Source of the DNA: Methanosarcinales archaeon | Lineage (GTDB): Archaea; Halobacteriota; Methanosarcinia; Methanosarcinales; Methanoperedenaceae | Reading direction: 5' to 3' | NCBI GenBank assembly: GCA_905339155.1 | Contig: CAJPFJ010000001.1 | Coordinates: 62,001 to 126,000, forward strand | Length of the DNA: 64,000 bases | Shown: positions 6,130 through 14,159 of the stretch, piece by piece | How positions within the stretch are numbered: the first letter of the stretch is position 1 | How the letters are laid out: every line of letters begins with the position of its first letter | Notes under the pieces: generated by a model | What the model was told of the DNA's origin: nothing | What the model saw: the letters and a program-made list of their open reading frames with translations, nothing else | Databases searched by the model: none | Translations under genes and position numbers: made by a program

Positions 6130-6293
6130 CATTTCACCTTACGCATGACTAATTCACCATGTTCCATAATCCATGTAATTTCATCACCTTTTTTTAGTCC
6201 TATTGAATTTGCCAGAACTATTGGAATAGTGACTTTTAATTGTCGTTTCGATTCAAGAATTTTATATGTTTTTTCGGAATTGTTTTGTGCCAT
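6129..6293 (-). CDS. AbrB/SpoVT-type swapped-hairpin regulator
   Basis: A 54-residue DNA-binding protein. Residues 12-54 fit the AbrB/SpoVT/MazE swapped-hairpin domain: a basic strand (LESKRQLKVTIP), V-L-A-N-S-I-G-L-K-K-G-D, then two strands (EITWIM, GELVMRKVK). Such proteins bind AT-rich DNA as dimers, as transition-state regulators, antitoxins or plasmid repressors. It is the first gene of the minus-strand run in the element, and its promoter is flanked by two 20-base direct repeats, so autoregulation is likely. No MazF/VapC-like toxin is recognisable next to it, though the adjacent basic 144-residue protein is uncharacterised. Confidence 0.75.
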   Translation of the reverse strand: MAQNNSEKTYKILESKRQLKVTIPIVLANSIGLKKGDEITWIMEHGELVMRKVK

Positions 6294-6348
6294 ATGATTT
6301 TATAATGGCAGTTGTTATATATAAGTATATGGTTTTATAATGGCAGTT
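6294..6348 (-). promoter_or_regulatory. Promoter with paired 20-bp direct repeats, probable operator of the AbrB-like gene
   Basis: Two copies of a 20-base sequence, ATGRTTTTATAATGGCAGTT on the plus strand, lie at 6294-6313 and 6329-6348 and differ at one position. Between them, on the minus strand, is a TATA box (CTTATATATAAC, about 6314-6325), about 25 bases upstream of the AbrB-like ATG at 6293, so the transcript is probably leaderless. Repeats flanking the TATA box are well placed for a repressor to block TBP/TFB. A partial third copy (GGTTTTATAA) occurs at 6359-6368. Confidence 0.6.
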
Positions 6349-6411
6349 TTAAAAAGAAGGTTTTATAAGACTTGGATTTTAAAGTTTCATAAAACAATAA
6401 AATAGGTCATT

Positions 6412-6603
6412 TCATAATATAGCATCTACCGATAGTGAAAATAAATATTGTCTACTTTTTACTATTTTTATCGCTACTATATCTCCTTCTTTTACTGGTG
6501 AAATATCCGGTAAGATCTTTTTTATCTGTTCTGGCTGGTTATCTTGAGGGCGGGTAATTCTGGCATCTTTGAAAATAATCTTATTAATACCGTCACATCC
6601 TGA
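6412..6603 (-). pseudogene. Startless gene remnant at the edge of the element
   Basis: An open frame of 63 sense codons with protein-like composition (for example RITRPQDNQPEQIKKILPD, then VKEGDIVAIKIVKSRQYLF) that ends normally at TGA 6412-6414. It has no ATG, GTG or TTG anywhere, and begins directly after an in-frame TAA. It is best read as the C-terminal end of a gene whose start was lost, perhaps through insertion of the AT-rich element, or an old deletion. The family is not recognised. Confidence 0.45.
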
Positions 6604-6718
6604 TTAATGATTATATGCTAACACAGTTAATTAAGATTTTCAATAGAAATAGTTAACCGCAGAATACATAAATGCTTAATAAAATATATATGGGCAGAAT
6701 GCATTAGCAGAGCAGGAT

Positions 6719-6892
6719 ATGAGTGTCAATGTAAATCGTTATAAATGCGGATACTGCGGAGCTTGTGTTGGGGTTTGCCCCGCAGGTGCGCTTGAACTGG
6801 TGGAAACATGGATTGAAGTTGATGATACCTGCACAAGCTGCGGAGTATGTGCAAAAATATGTCCGGTCGGGGCGCTGGCGGTAATTAAATGA
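6719..6892 (+). CDS. Two-cluster 4Fe-4S ferredoxin
   Basis: A 57-residue ferredoxin with two complete C-x2-C-x2-C-x3-C-P motifs (Cys 10, 13, 16, 20 and Cys 38, 41, 44, 48). It carries electrons in the cytoplasm. Its stop overlaps the ATG of the geranylgeranyl reductase (ATGA), so the two are co-translated, and it is a good candidate for the electron donor of that flavoenzyme; a ferredoxin donor has been reported for the Methanosarcina reductase. A TATA-like TTAATAAAATATATA sits about 30-40 bases upstream. The start chosen is the first ATG after an in-frame stop. Confidence 0.9.
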   Translation: MSVNVNRYKCGYCGACVGVCPAGALELVETWIEVDDTCTSCGVCAKICPVGALAVIK

Positions 6893-8067
6893 AATCCAGA
6901 TACGATATTATTGTAGTTGGGGCAGGTCCTGGCGGTTCGATCGCTGCAAAAACCTGTGCACAGGCAGGACTGGAAGTGCTTCTCATTGAGAAAAGGCAGG
7001 AAATAGGAGACCCGGTTAGATGCGCAGAAGGAGTTGGAAAAGAAGGTTTAATGCGGCATATTGAACCGGATAATAGATGGATAGCTGCCGAATTAAAAGG
7101 CTCAAAAATATTTGCACCTGATGGGACCCAGATCAAAATGTCTGAAGAAGCGTCAAGCCAAAAAGCGGGTTTCAATCTCGAAAGAAAAGTTTTTGACCGC
7201 GTGCTTGCACAGCAGGCAGCCATGTCAGGCGCGGACGTTATGGTAAAAACAAGAGCAACGGGATTATTAAGGAGCAACGGAAGCATCTGCGGTATAAAAG
7301 CCATGTATATGGGAGAAGTCACTGATATCAAAGCCGACATTGTCATTGGAGCTGACGGTGTGGAATCGAAAGTAGGCAGATGGGGAGGAATAGATACTTC
7401 CTTGAAACCTGTGGATATCAACACATGCACCCAATTCCTTGTTACAAATATTGATGCGGGTGAATACAACAAATTTTACATGGGAGAAAAATATGCACCC
7501 GGCGGATACTTATGGTTATTTCCCAAGGGAGACCGTATGGCAAATGTAGGCCTGGGAATCCTTGGCAGCAAATGCGGTACTGTAAGGCCGATTTCATTAC
7601 TCCATAAATTCATGGAAACTTATATGCCGCAGGGTAAGATCATTGAAATGGTAGTGGGAGGCGTCCCTGTAAGCGGACCAATAAAACAAACAGTGGCTGA
7701 TGGTCTCATTCTTGTAGGGGATGCGGCCAGGCAGTCCGATCCCCTGACAGGCGGAGGTATCATCAATGCAATGGATGCTGGAAAAATTGCAGGGGAAGTT
7801 TGCATAAGGGCAAAAGAAAAAGGAGATTATTCGGTTAAGACATTGAAAGAATATGAGGATAGGTGGCGCGCCGTGATAGGGAAGGAATTGAGCACATCCC
7901 TGAAGGTTAAAAATCTTTTTGTTAAGCTTTCAGATGAGCAGTTAAACCAGCTTGCCCATTCTCTTTCTGGCATAGATACCAGTAAAATGGAATTGCCAAA
8001 AGTGCTGCCAATTTTATTTAAGAAAAATCCGAAAATATTGTGGGAATTAAGGACGCTGTTTATATAA
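6889..8067 (+). CDS. Digeranylgeranylglycerophospholipid reductase
   Basis: FAD-dependent reductase of the geranylgeranyl reductase family, which saturates the isoprenoid chains of archaeal membrane lipids. The 392-residue length is usual. Visible features are the N-terminal dinucleotide fold G-A-G-P-G-G at 11-16, the acidic residue at the end of strand two (LLIEKR), the PVRCAEGV segment typical of the archaeal enzymes, VIGADGVESKVGRW in the middle, and the second FAD motif LVGDAARQSDPLTGGGI. Translationally coupled to the upstream ferredoxin. It is convergent with secY across a repeat-bearing gap. Confidence 0.92.
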   Translation: MKSRYDIIVVGAGPGGSIAAKTCAQAGLEVLLIEKRQEIGDPVRCAEGVGKEGLMRHIEPDNRWIAAELKGSKIFAPDGTQIKMSEEASSQKAGFNLERKVFDRVLAQQAAMSGADVMVKTRATGLLRSNGSICGIKAMYMGEVTDIKADIVIGADGVESKVGRWGGIDTSLKPVDINTCTQFLVTNIDAGEYNKFYMGEKYAPGGYLWLFPKGDRMANVGLGILGSKCGTVRPISLLHKFMETYMPQGKIIEMVVGGVPVSGPIKQTVADGLILVGDAARQSDPLTGGGIINAMDAGKIAGEVCIRAKEKGDYSVKTLKEYEDRWRAVIGKELSTSLKVKNLFVKLSDEQLNQLAHSLSGIDTSKMELPKVLPILFKKNPKILWELRTLFI

Positions 8068-8106
8068 ATATACATACACCGGATAAAGCGCGCATGCGGC
8101 GCCTCT

Positions 8107-8160
8107 GCGTTCCGCTCCACTCGCTATTGTTTTTTGCTTCGCGGAGCAAAAAGGGAACGC
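8107..8160. repeat. Nested hairpin in the gap after the reductase gene
   Basis: An inner stem TTTTTGCT (8131-8138) pairs with AGCAAAAA (8145-8152) around a 6-base loop, and an outer stem GCGTTCC (8107-8113) pairs with GGAACGC (8154-8160). It lies 40 bases past the reductase stop, and could end transcription or be a mobile-repeat remnant. GC-rich patches here differ from flanking sequence. Confidence 0.45.
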
Positions 8161-8258
8161 AAATTAAAGATTTACTGAGTCTGGTTGAAAATCAGCAGGG
8201 CATCATTTGTCGGCATAGTCAAATTAGAGACTTTTTATTATCTTCTGGTACAAAAATA

Positions 8259-8322
8259 ACCACAGAGCGCACAGAGGGCACAGAGAAATTACATCTCTGA
8301 GATCTCTGCGTTCTCTGTGGTT
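8259..8322. repeat. Imperfect inverted repeat built of CACAGAG units
   Basis: A perfect 10-base arm AACCACAGAG (8259-8268) matches CTCTGTGGTT (8313-8322), and the similarity continues inward over about 30 bases with mismatches, reading as iterated CACAGAG units. Such elements are familiar as dispersed intergenic repeats in prokaryotic genomes. Located between convergent genes; on RNA of either strand it would fold into a long hairpin. Confidence 0.55.
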
Positions 8323-8372
8323 GATTATACCTTTTTGAAAAATTAAGGAATCTCAGCCCCATGAAGAAACCA

Positions 8373-8388
8373 CAGAACAAAAGTTCTG
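8373..8388. terminator. Hairpin next to the secY end
   Basis: CAGAAC-AAAA-GTTCTG forms a perfect 6-bp stem with a 4-base loop, followed on the plus strand by CAGTTTTTT, and lying 12 bases beyond the secY stop. It would suit termination of plus-strand readthrough; for the minus strand it is only a stem without a T-run. Confidence 0.35.
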
Positions 8389-8400
8389 CAGTTTTTTGAA

Positions 8401-9882
8401 TTATTCCTTCCCGAAGAAGCTTCTCATCATCGGGTGCATTTCCATCATTTGCTGGCTTGCAATATCCTCATACAACCTGTACATGATACTGACTGTCAGC
8501 AAAAGGCCTGTTCCGCCTGCGCCGCCAAGAGTGCCAAGTAAACTTGCAATGAGTGTAAGAATACCAATAAACGCACCCCCGATCACTGTGACTTTTGGGA
8601 TATATCGCTGCATTACACGTTCAAGAGTCCCACTGCTTCTGCGGTAGCCCGGGATCTGCATTCCTGACTTCTGGATCTTTTCCGCGACCTGCTTTGCACC
8701 CATTCCCGTAGTTTCAACCCAGAAGAGAGCAAAGATTATGCCTCCAATGATAAGCATGGACGCATCTGTGAAAACATGCAGGAATATCTTCCATAACGCA
8801 GGCTCTGCAACACCAAGACTCGTGAATCTGGGTCCAACAAGAGAAGGTATCCAGTCACTTGGCCCGTTTATGGGTGAAAGATAATACATAAGACCACCAA
8901 CAGCGGTTCCTTGTTTGTAAGTTCCCAGTATCGTTATATTTTTGCTTGAAAGAATTAAGCCTACCATCTGGATATTCGCCTGGAGCGCCCTTACAAGGAT
9001 CATAGGCAAAACACTTGCATATATAAGTTTAACCGGGAACCGTCCGCGTGCACCTCTTACAGCTGCATGGGCCAGGGGTATCTCGATACGCGTGCTTTCT
9101 ACATAAACAACCATCAGATAGATAGCTATTGTACTTAACAGCGCAAGTATTCCTGCATTATAGAGGAATAGAACTTTGTTTGCCATTATATAATTCAAAT
9201 CGATCCCGGAATTAGGACCAGCCATGAATATCCATTTGGGAATGATACCTATCGGCATTATTCCTGTTTCATCGGTGTTCCAGTTGAATAGGCCCTGGAC
9301 GATCTGCTGCGATACGCCGGCTATAATGAACATTCCAACACCTGAGCCTATTCCCCACTTGGAAACTATTTCATCCATGTAGAGAATTAAAACACCGCCC
9401 ATACAGACCTGGATGAATAGCAACAATGTTATATAGCTCACCGGAACCCCAAGCGTCGCTGCAAGCCCGGCATCTGCTTTCATAAATCCACCAAGAATTT
9501 GCGGCAGGGCTTCAAGAGCGATCATCACAAAAACAAGAAGTTTCTGCAAACCCTGGAAGATGGCCTGCTGATGTGGATCTGTTAAATCCATTTTTATGAC
9601 ATTTGCTCCCACAAGCAATTGCAGAACTATTGAAGCGGTCACTATCGGACCTATTCCCAGGACCATCAGTGAACCGGAAGCTCCGGCGAAGAATGCCCTG
9701 TAAAGTTCGAAAAGGTCGATCGAGCTTTTATCCAATCCAAATAGTGGGATATTGGCCAAAACGAAATACAGGACAAGAATTCCCAATGTCCATCCAAGTT
9801 TTTTCTTAAAATGCACATGACCTTCCGGACGTGTAACTGCAGGAAGGCGGTTCAATAGGGGTGCAAGACTTTCAAATGCCAT
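8401..9882 (-). CDS. secY: Preprotein translocase subunit SecY
   Basis: The channel-forming membrane protein (Sec61 alpha equivalent) of protein export, last gene of the ribosomal protein cluster as is usual in archaea. The 493-residue product has about ten hydrophobic segments; a plug-like stretch follows the first segment, and the C-terminal cytoplasmic loop with conserved basic residues (QIPGYRRSSGTLERVMQRYIPKVTVIG region, abridged) is the ribosome-binding C5 loop. Starts MAFESLAPLLNRLPAV, 6 bases after uL15. No adenylate kinase or other usual downstream genes follow; the operon ends here against a convergent lipid gene. Confidence 0.95.
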   Translation of the reverse strand: MAFESLAPLLNRLPAVTRPEGHVHFKKKLGWTLGILVLYFVLANIPLFGLDKSSIDLFELYRAFFAGASGSLMVLGIGPIVTASIVLQLLVGANVIKMDLTDPHQQAIFQGLQKLLVFVMIALEALPQILGGFMKADAGLAATLGVPVSYITLLLFIQVCMGGVLILYMDEIVSKWGIGSGVGMFIIAGVSQQIVQGLFNWNTDETGIMPIGIIPKWIFMAGPNSGIDLNYIMANKVLFLYNAGILALLSTIAIYLMVVYVESTRIEIPLAHAAVRGARGRFPVKLIYASVLPMILVRALQANIQMVGLILSSKNITILGTYKQGTAVGGLMYYLSPINGPSDWIPSLVGPRFTSLGVAEPALWKIFLHVFTDASMLIIGGIIFALFWVETTGMGAKQVAEKIQKSGMQIPGYRRSSGTLERVMQRYIPKVTVIGGAFIGILTLIASLLGTLGGAGGTGLLLTVSIMYRLYEDIASQQMMEMHPMMRSFFGKE

Positions 9883-9888
9883 ATTTTA

Positions 9889-10347
9889 TTACTCTTGTTT
9901 TGTCGATTCTGGTTTTTCTGACGGGGAAATTGTCTGCCCTTTAGCTTCCTCAATTTTCTGCCTGGCGACAGACGAGAACTCGGAAGCGGTCACAAATAAT
10001 GGTTTGGTTACTTTTCCACTGCCAAGTACTTTTTCTATACCGATATTGCCAAGGTCAATGTGGAATGCATTTCCTTTCTTTTGCGCAAATCCATCTATTA
10101 CCAATTGCTCAATGGCCTCATCGATCTCTCCTATATTTACAATGATCAAATCTGATGTCACGGACTGTGGGCGTTTGAATCCGTGCTTACCAAAAGTCAA
10201 GCCGCGTTGCATTGAGCGGACAAAATGATGCTTGCATGTTCCGGCATTTCCGCGCCCACCGCGGCTGCCTCCACCTCTTCTGTTCTTATGCGTGCCTCCG
10301 CCGCATGTCCTTGATCCCCTGAATTTCTTGGTTTTTTCTTTGCTCAT
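9889..10347 (-). CDS. rpl15: Ribosomal protein uL15
   Basis: Large-subunit protein of 152 residues. The N-terminus is the typical Gly/Arg-rich unstructured extension ([27 protein letters not shown], abridged in meaning: it wraps rRNA), followed by the compact C-terminal domain. Two bases after uL30 and 6 before secY, so firmly within the operon. The tail EKPESTKQE is charged and variable. Confidence 0.95.
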   Translation of the reverse strand: MSKEKTKKFRGSRTCGGGTHKNRRGGGSRGGRGNAGTCKHHFVRSMQRGLTFGKHGFKRPQSVTSDLIIVNIGEIDEAIEQLVIDGFAQKKGNAFHIDLGNIGIEKVLGSGKVTKPLFVTASEFSSVARQKIEEAKGQTISPSEKPESTKQE

Positions 10348-10349
10348 AA

Positions 10350-10811
10350 TTACCTCATTTTAGTTAACAGGGTATTGATTTCGGTCCCATGGAATCCAAG
10401 GTCTCCTCCTTCCTGGAAGGTTCTCTTGGTACCTTTTAAACCTTTTCTTGCCGGATGCATCCTGAAAACAGGTTTCATTTTAGGAATATCAGATATTGAT
10501 GTGCTTCCTTCGCATATGGCTTTTGCCAGTTCCTTGAAGGATTTGAATGTGGTGTTCTCACCAAGGTATTCCTCAGTAAGATCATCCCCGCCTTCGAGCT
10601 TGCCTCTATTCTCAAGCATTTCTGCAAGTGTTTCCTGAGCAATGACTCCCCATGCAACGTAATCTTTTGCTTTATGGATCATTCCATGATAGGTGGGTGT
10701 CTCAGGGACTATCACACAGTGATTTACCCTGTCAAGGCGCAACATTCTTAAAGTATCCCTGATATCCTGCCTGGTTTTTACTTCTCCGCGAAGTTTTATT
10801 ATAGCGTACAT
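10350..10811 (-). CDS. rpl30: Ribosomal protein uL30
   Basis: 153-residue archaeal-length uL30, longer than the roughly 60-residue bacterial protein. Begins [21 protein letters not shown] with the [18 protein letters not shown] segment conserved in archaea and eukaryotes, and ends with the GGDLGFHG-containing C-terminal extension. It is a 23S rRNA-binding protein near the factor-binding region. Starts 3 bases downstream of uS5. Confidence 0.95.
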   Translation of the reverse strand: MYAIIKLRGEVKTRQDIRDTLRMLRLDRVNHCVIVPETPTYHGMIHKAKDYVAWGVIAQETLAEMLENRGKLEGGDDLTEEYLGENTTFKSFKELAKAICEGSTSISDIPKMKPVFRMHPARKGLKGTKRTFQEGGDLGFHGTEINTLLTKMR

Positions 10812-10814
10812 TTT

Positions 10815-11444
10815 TCACACCTTCATAGTTGTTGTCTTTATAAGTGCATTAAAAGTTGCTTTTGCGAAATTAAGGGTTGTTCGCGTCTCACCGCTAACTT
10901 TTGTCCAGACATCTTTTATCCCTGCAATTTCCAGCACTTTTTTAGCAGTTCCACCGGAAGCAATTCCAAGTCCTCTGGGAGCAGGCAATAGCCTGACTTC
11001 CACGCTTCCGGTTTTACCCTTTACTTCAAAAGGTACGGTATGGCCATGTCCGCAACCGCATTCCCACGAACCGCAGCCACGTTTGATGCCGATCACATTC
11101 ATCTTGGCAGTGTCTATCGCTTTTCGGATAGCTATTCCAACCTGGACGTCCTTTCCTTCTCCGATGCCGATAAAACCATCACCGTTACCAACGATGACAG
11201 TTGCCCTGAATTTTACTCTTCTTCCTGAGTCAGTCATTCTTTGGACCATATTGATATCAAGAACTTCATCCCTGATCTCGGGCAGCAATGCATCCACAAT
11301 CTGAGACTCTCTTATTGGTAATCCCGATGCAAGGGCTTCGCTCATGGTTGTTACCTGTCCCTCTTTGACCAGTTTACCCAATCTTGTCTGGGGGAACCAT
11401 TCTTCTTTCTGTTGTTCAAATCCTTTGTCTCTCATTTTATTCAC
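10815..11444 (-). CDS. rps5: Ribosomal protein uS5
   Basis: Small-subunit protein of 209 residues that contributes to decoding accuracy and the mRNA entry channel. The S5 N-terminal dsRBD-like domain is visible ([24 protein letters not shown]) as is the C-terminal domain ([16 protein letters not shown]). Archaeal proteins have an N-terminal helical extension as here ([17 protein letters not shown]). Its ATG overlaps the TGA of uL18 (ATGA). Confidence 0.96.
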   Translation of the reverse strand: MNKMRDKGFEQQKEEWFPQTRLGKLVKEGQVTTMSEALASGLPIRESQIVDALLPEIRDEVLDINMVQRMTDSGRRVKFRATVIVGNGDGFIGIGEGKDVQVGIAIRKAIDTAKMNVIGIKRGCGSWECGCGHGHTVPFEVKGKTGSVEVRLLPAPRGLGIASGGTAKKVLEIAGIKDVWTKVSGETRTTLNFAKATFNALIKTTTMKV

Positions 11445-11965
11445 CTGAATTCGCCCTCGATCTTTTCTTTTACCGCCTGGAATTGTTCTGCAATATTGGT
11501 TTTCCTGAATTTGTCAATATGCTTGCCCATGATCCTGTCTTGCGACGGGAATATTGCCGGGTCATGGGGTATATCAAGACCTGCATCTACCGCACCTTTT
11601 AATGCGGCAAACAGCAATCCACCCCTGGTAGTATGGTATAATCCCAGATCAGTTATTGCCTCTGTCTGCCCTTTTTTCTTTGCCCGGTATCCAAGCAATA
11701 ATCCTGCCAGATACGCTGACGTGATATTTCCGGTTGGGGCAGTATAGCCATATTTTTTTAAATCCTGTGTATTGGCACAGACGAGTGTTTCATCTCCTGC
11801 TGATTGAGGTACTATTATCTGTACCTGAGTGTTTTTCAGGCTTTTCCTGATTACGAGCCTGGGCTTTCTTGATATCAGCAATTGCTTTCTTGTGCGATAA
11901 TCCGTTTTGCCCATCCTGACTCTTCTGAATTTTACTTTGTATCGTGAACCTGTTGCCATATTCAA
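11441..11965 (-). CDS. rpl18: Ribosomal protein uL18
   Basis: 174-residue 5S rRNA-binding protein. It opens [25 protein letters not shown] (after a short MNM start), typical of archaeal uL18, with the L-x-x-Y-x-A-x-x-x-G-Q-T-E-A-I segment in the middle and the [13 protein letters not shown] stretch. The first methionine is at 11965 overlapping the eL19 stop; MATGSR at 11959 is an alternative start. Part of the central 5S protuberance. Confidence 0.94.
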   Translation of the reverse strand: MNMATGSRYKVKFRRVRMGKTDYRTRKQLLISRKPRLVIRKSLKNTQVQIIVPQSAGDETLVCANTQDLKKYGYTAPTGNITSAYLAGLLLGYRAKKKGQTEAITDLGLYHTTRGGLLFAALKGAVDAGLDIPHDPAIFPSQDRIMGKHIDKFRKTNIAEQFQAVKEKIEGEFR

Positions 11966-12414
11966 GCCTCCCTGGCTTTAAGCTGTTCTATATGGGCAAT
12001 AAGATGTGCCCTGCTTCTGTATTCTCCGCCTTTGGCTTTGCGGTATAATTTCCTGTAAGTTGAGACTTCAATGGTCTTGTTCTCTTTCATTTCTTTAAGT
12101 TGACTGCGCAATGCACGGATCTTTTTCATCCATTGTTCTTTCTTCGGGTTTCTTGCGCCTTTTGCACCCGATCTTGAGCCATGCCCCTTCCGGTGGCCGT
12201 ATGCGCGTGTCTGGGCAACTTTTCGGGCTCTTCCGCGGCTTACTCCCTGGATATTTCTTTTTCCGATCTTCTCATCACGGATCAATGTACGAATATCTTC
12301 CCGCGTAAGAGCCGTTGCTATATCCTTGTACGCTTCGGGATTCATCCATACGCGGTTGACACCAATATCCATAACTTCTGCCGCAAGTCTTCTCTGATTT
12401 GCAAGATCTGTCAT
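11962..12414 (-). CDS. rpl19e: Ribosomal protein eL19
   Basis: 150-residue archaeal/eukaryotic-specific large-subunit protein. Diagnostic segments: [21 protein letters not shown] at the start, [11 protein letters not shown], the glycine-rich basic loop [20 protein letters not shown] and the long basic helix. Presence of this protein and eL32 in the spc cluster is an archaeal signature. One base after eL32. Confidence 0.95.
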   Translation of the reverse strand: MTDLANQRRLAAEVMDIGVNRVWMNPEAYKDIATALTREDIRTLIRDEKIGKRNIQGVSRGRARKVAQTRAYGHRKGHGSRSGAKGARNPKKEQWMKKIRALRSQLKEMKENKTIEVSTYRKLYRKAKGGEYRSRAHLIAHIEQLKAREA

Positions 12415-12415
12415 T

Positions 12416-13063
12416 TTAATCTACCTTCCTTGTGGGGTTTAAAATCTTTAAACCCAATTCTGCAGCTTTTTTCTCAATAATACTGCGCTTTCTTGCTCCC
12501 ACTGTTCTGCCTATTCTGCCAGCCTGCCTGTCGGTCTTAAGAGATTCAACTTCTTTTATATTATTTACAATGATCTCTTCAAATCCTGATGGATGGAGCC
12601 CGCGGACAGCTGCCGGACTTCCATATCCTGCTTCGACAAGAGGACATTTTCCATGCTTTGAATACCTTGTCTTATTATGTATGCCGTCCGGTTTCCTCCA
12701 ATAGTCTGCAAGCTTCTTCTTCTTATGAGAATCTGTCTGCTTGAATGTAGGTTTCTTGCTTTTCTGTTTTTTCCTTACATTAAGAAGTCTTTTTGTTTCC
12801 GTATCATGTGTGATAGTAATAGGCGATGCTTCGATTTTTTCAGTTGTCTTCTCCTCTTCTATCTTTTCTTCTTCGATCAGGTCAGCAGAGGCTTTGATCT
12901 TTTGGCCAAGTTTTTCGCCAATTCCTTTGATGTCGGCAATTTCTTCTTCGCTTGCATTTTTTATAGATCCGATTGTCGTGAATCCTGCATCATAAAGTAT
13001 TTTTGCTTTGGCCTTTCCAACACCATCGATAGTTGTAAGCTGTGTTATCGCTTCATTTTCCAT
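12416..13063 (-). CDS. rpl32e: Ribosomal protein eL32 with N-terminal helix-hairpin-helix extension
   Basis: 215 residues, of which about the last 125 are the eL32 core ([17 protein letters not shown], then [18 protein letters not shown] and [22 protein letters not shown]). The first 60 residues form a helix-hairpin-helix unit ([31 protein letters not shown]), joined by an acidic Glu-Lys linker. Such extensions occur in methanogen and haloarchaeal eL32. ATG at 13063 is preferred over the GTG at 13072 because GGTGA lies 5 bases before it. Confidence 0.93.
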   Translation of the reverse strand: MENEAITQLTTIDGVGKAKAKILYDAGFTTIGSIKNASEEEIADIKGIGEKLGQKIKASADLIEEEKIEEEKTTEKIEASPITITHDTETKRLLNVRKKQKSKKPTFKQTDSHKKKKLADYWRKPDGIHNKTRYSKHGKCPLVEAGYGSPAAVRGLHPSGFEEIIVNNIKEVESLKTDRQAGRIGRTVGARKRSIIEKKAAELGLKILNPTRKVD

Positions 13064-13068
13064 TATTT

Positions 13069-13599
13069 TCACCGTCCTGACTGTTCCACGAGGTAAATCC
13101 CGTCCTGGAACACCCTGGGATCAAATCTTTTGATTTTTGTAGCCTGGCGGATATTGGCTGCTGTCTGCCCTACCTCTTCCTTATTGATACCATTCAGGAT
13201 GACCTGGTCACCTTTTATTGTAACTTTGGTATTACCAAGGATATTGGCTTTTCTTGCCTTCTTTTCGCCCAGGAAATTAGCAATTATTACCTTGTTCCCA
13301 TCGGTCTTTATCTGGATAGGGAAATGTGAATAAACGACTTTCATCTTATATTCATATCCTTTGGTCACGCCTGTGATCATATTTTTTAAGTGGGACTCAT
13401 ATGTACCAAGGATAGCAGCCTGTTCTCTTCGTAGAATGTTCGTCTCCACAATAAGTTCGGAATCAGCTTTTTTTATGGCAACTCCTGGATACCAGAGTTT
13501 TTTCTGTAGCTGACCTTGCGGGCCTGTTATCGATACGTTGATATTATCGATATTTATATTGACGCCCTGGGGGATCTCTATAGTTCTTTTTGTTTCCAT
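13069..13599 (-). CDS. rpl6: Ribosomal protein uL6
   Basis: 176-residue protein with the two repeated uL6 domains, binding near the sarcin-ricin loop. Visible segments are IEIPQGVNINIDNINVSITGPQG at the N-terminus and the conserved C-terminal region RQATKIKRFDPRVFQDGIY, characteristic of the archaeal form. It is separated from uS8 by 8 bases. Its TGA sits within the Shine-Dalgarno of eL32. Confidence 0.96.
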   Translation of the reverse strand: METKRTIEIPQGVNINIDNINVSITGPQGQLQKKLWYPGVAIKKADSELIVETNILRREQAAILGTYESHLKNMITGVTKGYEYKMKVVYSHFPIQIKTDGNKVIIANFLGEKKARKANILGNTKVTIKGDQVILNGINKEEVGQTAANIRQATKIKRFDPRVFQDGIYLVEQSGR

Positions 13600-13607
13600 A
13601 CTATCAC

Positions 13608-13997
13608 CTAATAAACAAAAGCGAGTAATTCTCCGCCAATGCCATTATCCCTGGCTTCACTGTGGGTCATAACACCCTCAGGAGTCGTCAGGATAATAGA
13701 GCCGAAGCCCTTTGCTGGTAAATACCGTTTTTCCCATTTCTCAAAGTCGGTATTCTTCACAGCATGGCGCGGTCTGATTACACCGCACTTATTGATTTTT
13801 CCTTTAAGCTGTACCTTGAAATTTCCCGATTTCCCATCCTCTATGAATTCGAAATCGCCGATATAAGCTTTATCTTTCATGACTTTAAGCACGTTTCCTA
13901 TTAGTTTTGAAGCGGGCTTAATAGTGCAATCGGATTTGCCTATTATTTCTGCATTTTTTATTGTTGATAACGCATCTGCAAGTGGATCTAATAACAT
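13608..13997 (-). CDS. rps8: Ribosomal protein uS8
   Basis: 129-residue small-subunit assembly protein. Starts [17 protein letters not shown] and ends with the archaeal motif GEL-LAFVY; the [14 protein letters not shown] strand-loop binds 16S rRNA helix 21. The start at 13997 is chosen because TAGGTGATTTT, the Shine-Dalgarno overlapping the uS14 stop, precedes it; a GTG at 14006 is part of that site. Confidence 0.95.
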   Translation of the reverse strand: MLLDPLADALSTIKNAEIIGKSDCTIKPASKLIGNVLKVMKDKAYIGDFEFIEDGKSGNFKVQLKGKINKCGVIRPRHAVKNTDFEKWEKRYLPAKGFGSIILTTPEGVMTHSEARDNGIGGELLAFVY

Positions 13998-14006
13998 TAA
14001 AATCAC

Positions 14007-14159
14007 CTATGTATATTTCTCAAAGCCCATCTGGTATGCTGTGTCCCTGAAGCACTGCCTGCAGAGGTATAATCCATATTTCCGGACTAGCCCCTGTTTC
14101 CTGCCGCACCGTTTGCAGGCATTGGCGCCGGCCCCAAATTTTTTATTGCTTCGTTCCAT
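14007..14159 (-). CDS. rps14: Ribosomal protein uS14, zinc-binding form
   Basis: 50-residue protein with four zinc-ligand cysteines as two CxxC pairs (CKRC at 15-18, CRQC at 33-36) and the [13 protein letters not shown] tail typical of archaeal uS14. It stands between uL5 and uS8 as expected. ATG at 14159 follows the uL5... upstream frame immediately on the operon's 5' side (uL5 stop at 14160). Too short for many ORF cut-offs, but certain. Confidence 0.95.
   Translation of the reverse strand: MERSNKKFGAGANACKRCGRKQGLVRKYGLYLCRQCFRDTAYQMGFEKYT

Noticed and set aside
1-6348. Borg-type extrachromosomal element
   Set aside because: Borgs show regularly placed tandem repeats and are very large; no such tandem repeats are visible here and the block adjoins ordinary chromosome. 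Not excluded for sequence beyond the left edge.
6294-6368. Possible CRISPR-like repeats
   Set aside because: Only two full copies plus a fragment, spacer of 15 bases containing a TATA box, and no cas genes; an operator is a better explanation.
6412-6603. Functional small gene using a non-standard start
   Set aside because: There is no ATG, GTG or TTG in the frame, and the frame begins right after a stop, so a remnant is more likely.
6885-7472. 195-residue minus-strand frame opposite the reductase gene
   Set aside because: Lies fully antisense to a well-supported enzyme; the predicted protein is Ser/Pro-rich without family features, as expected of a shadow.
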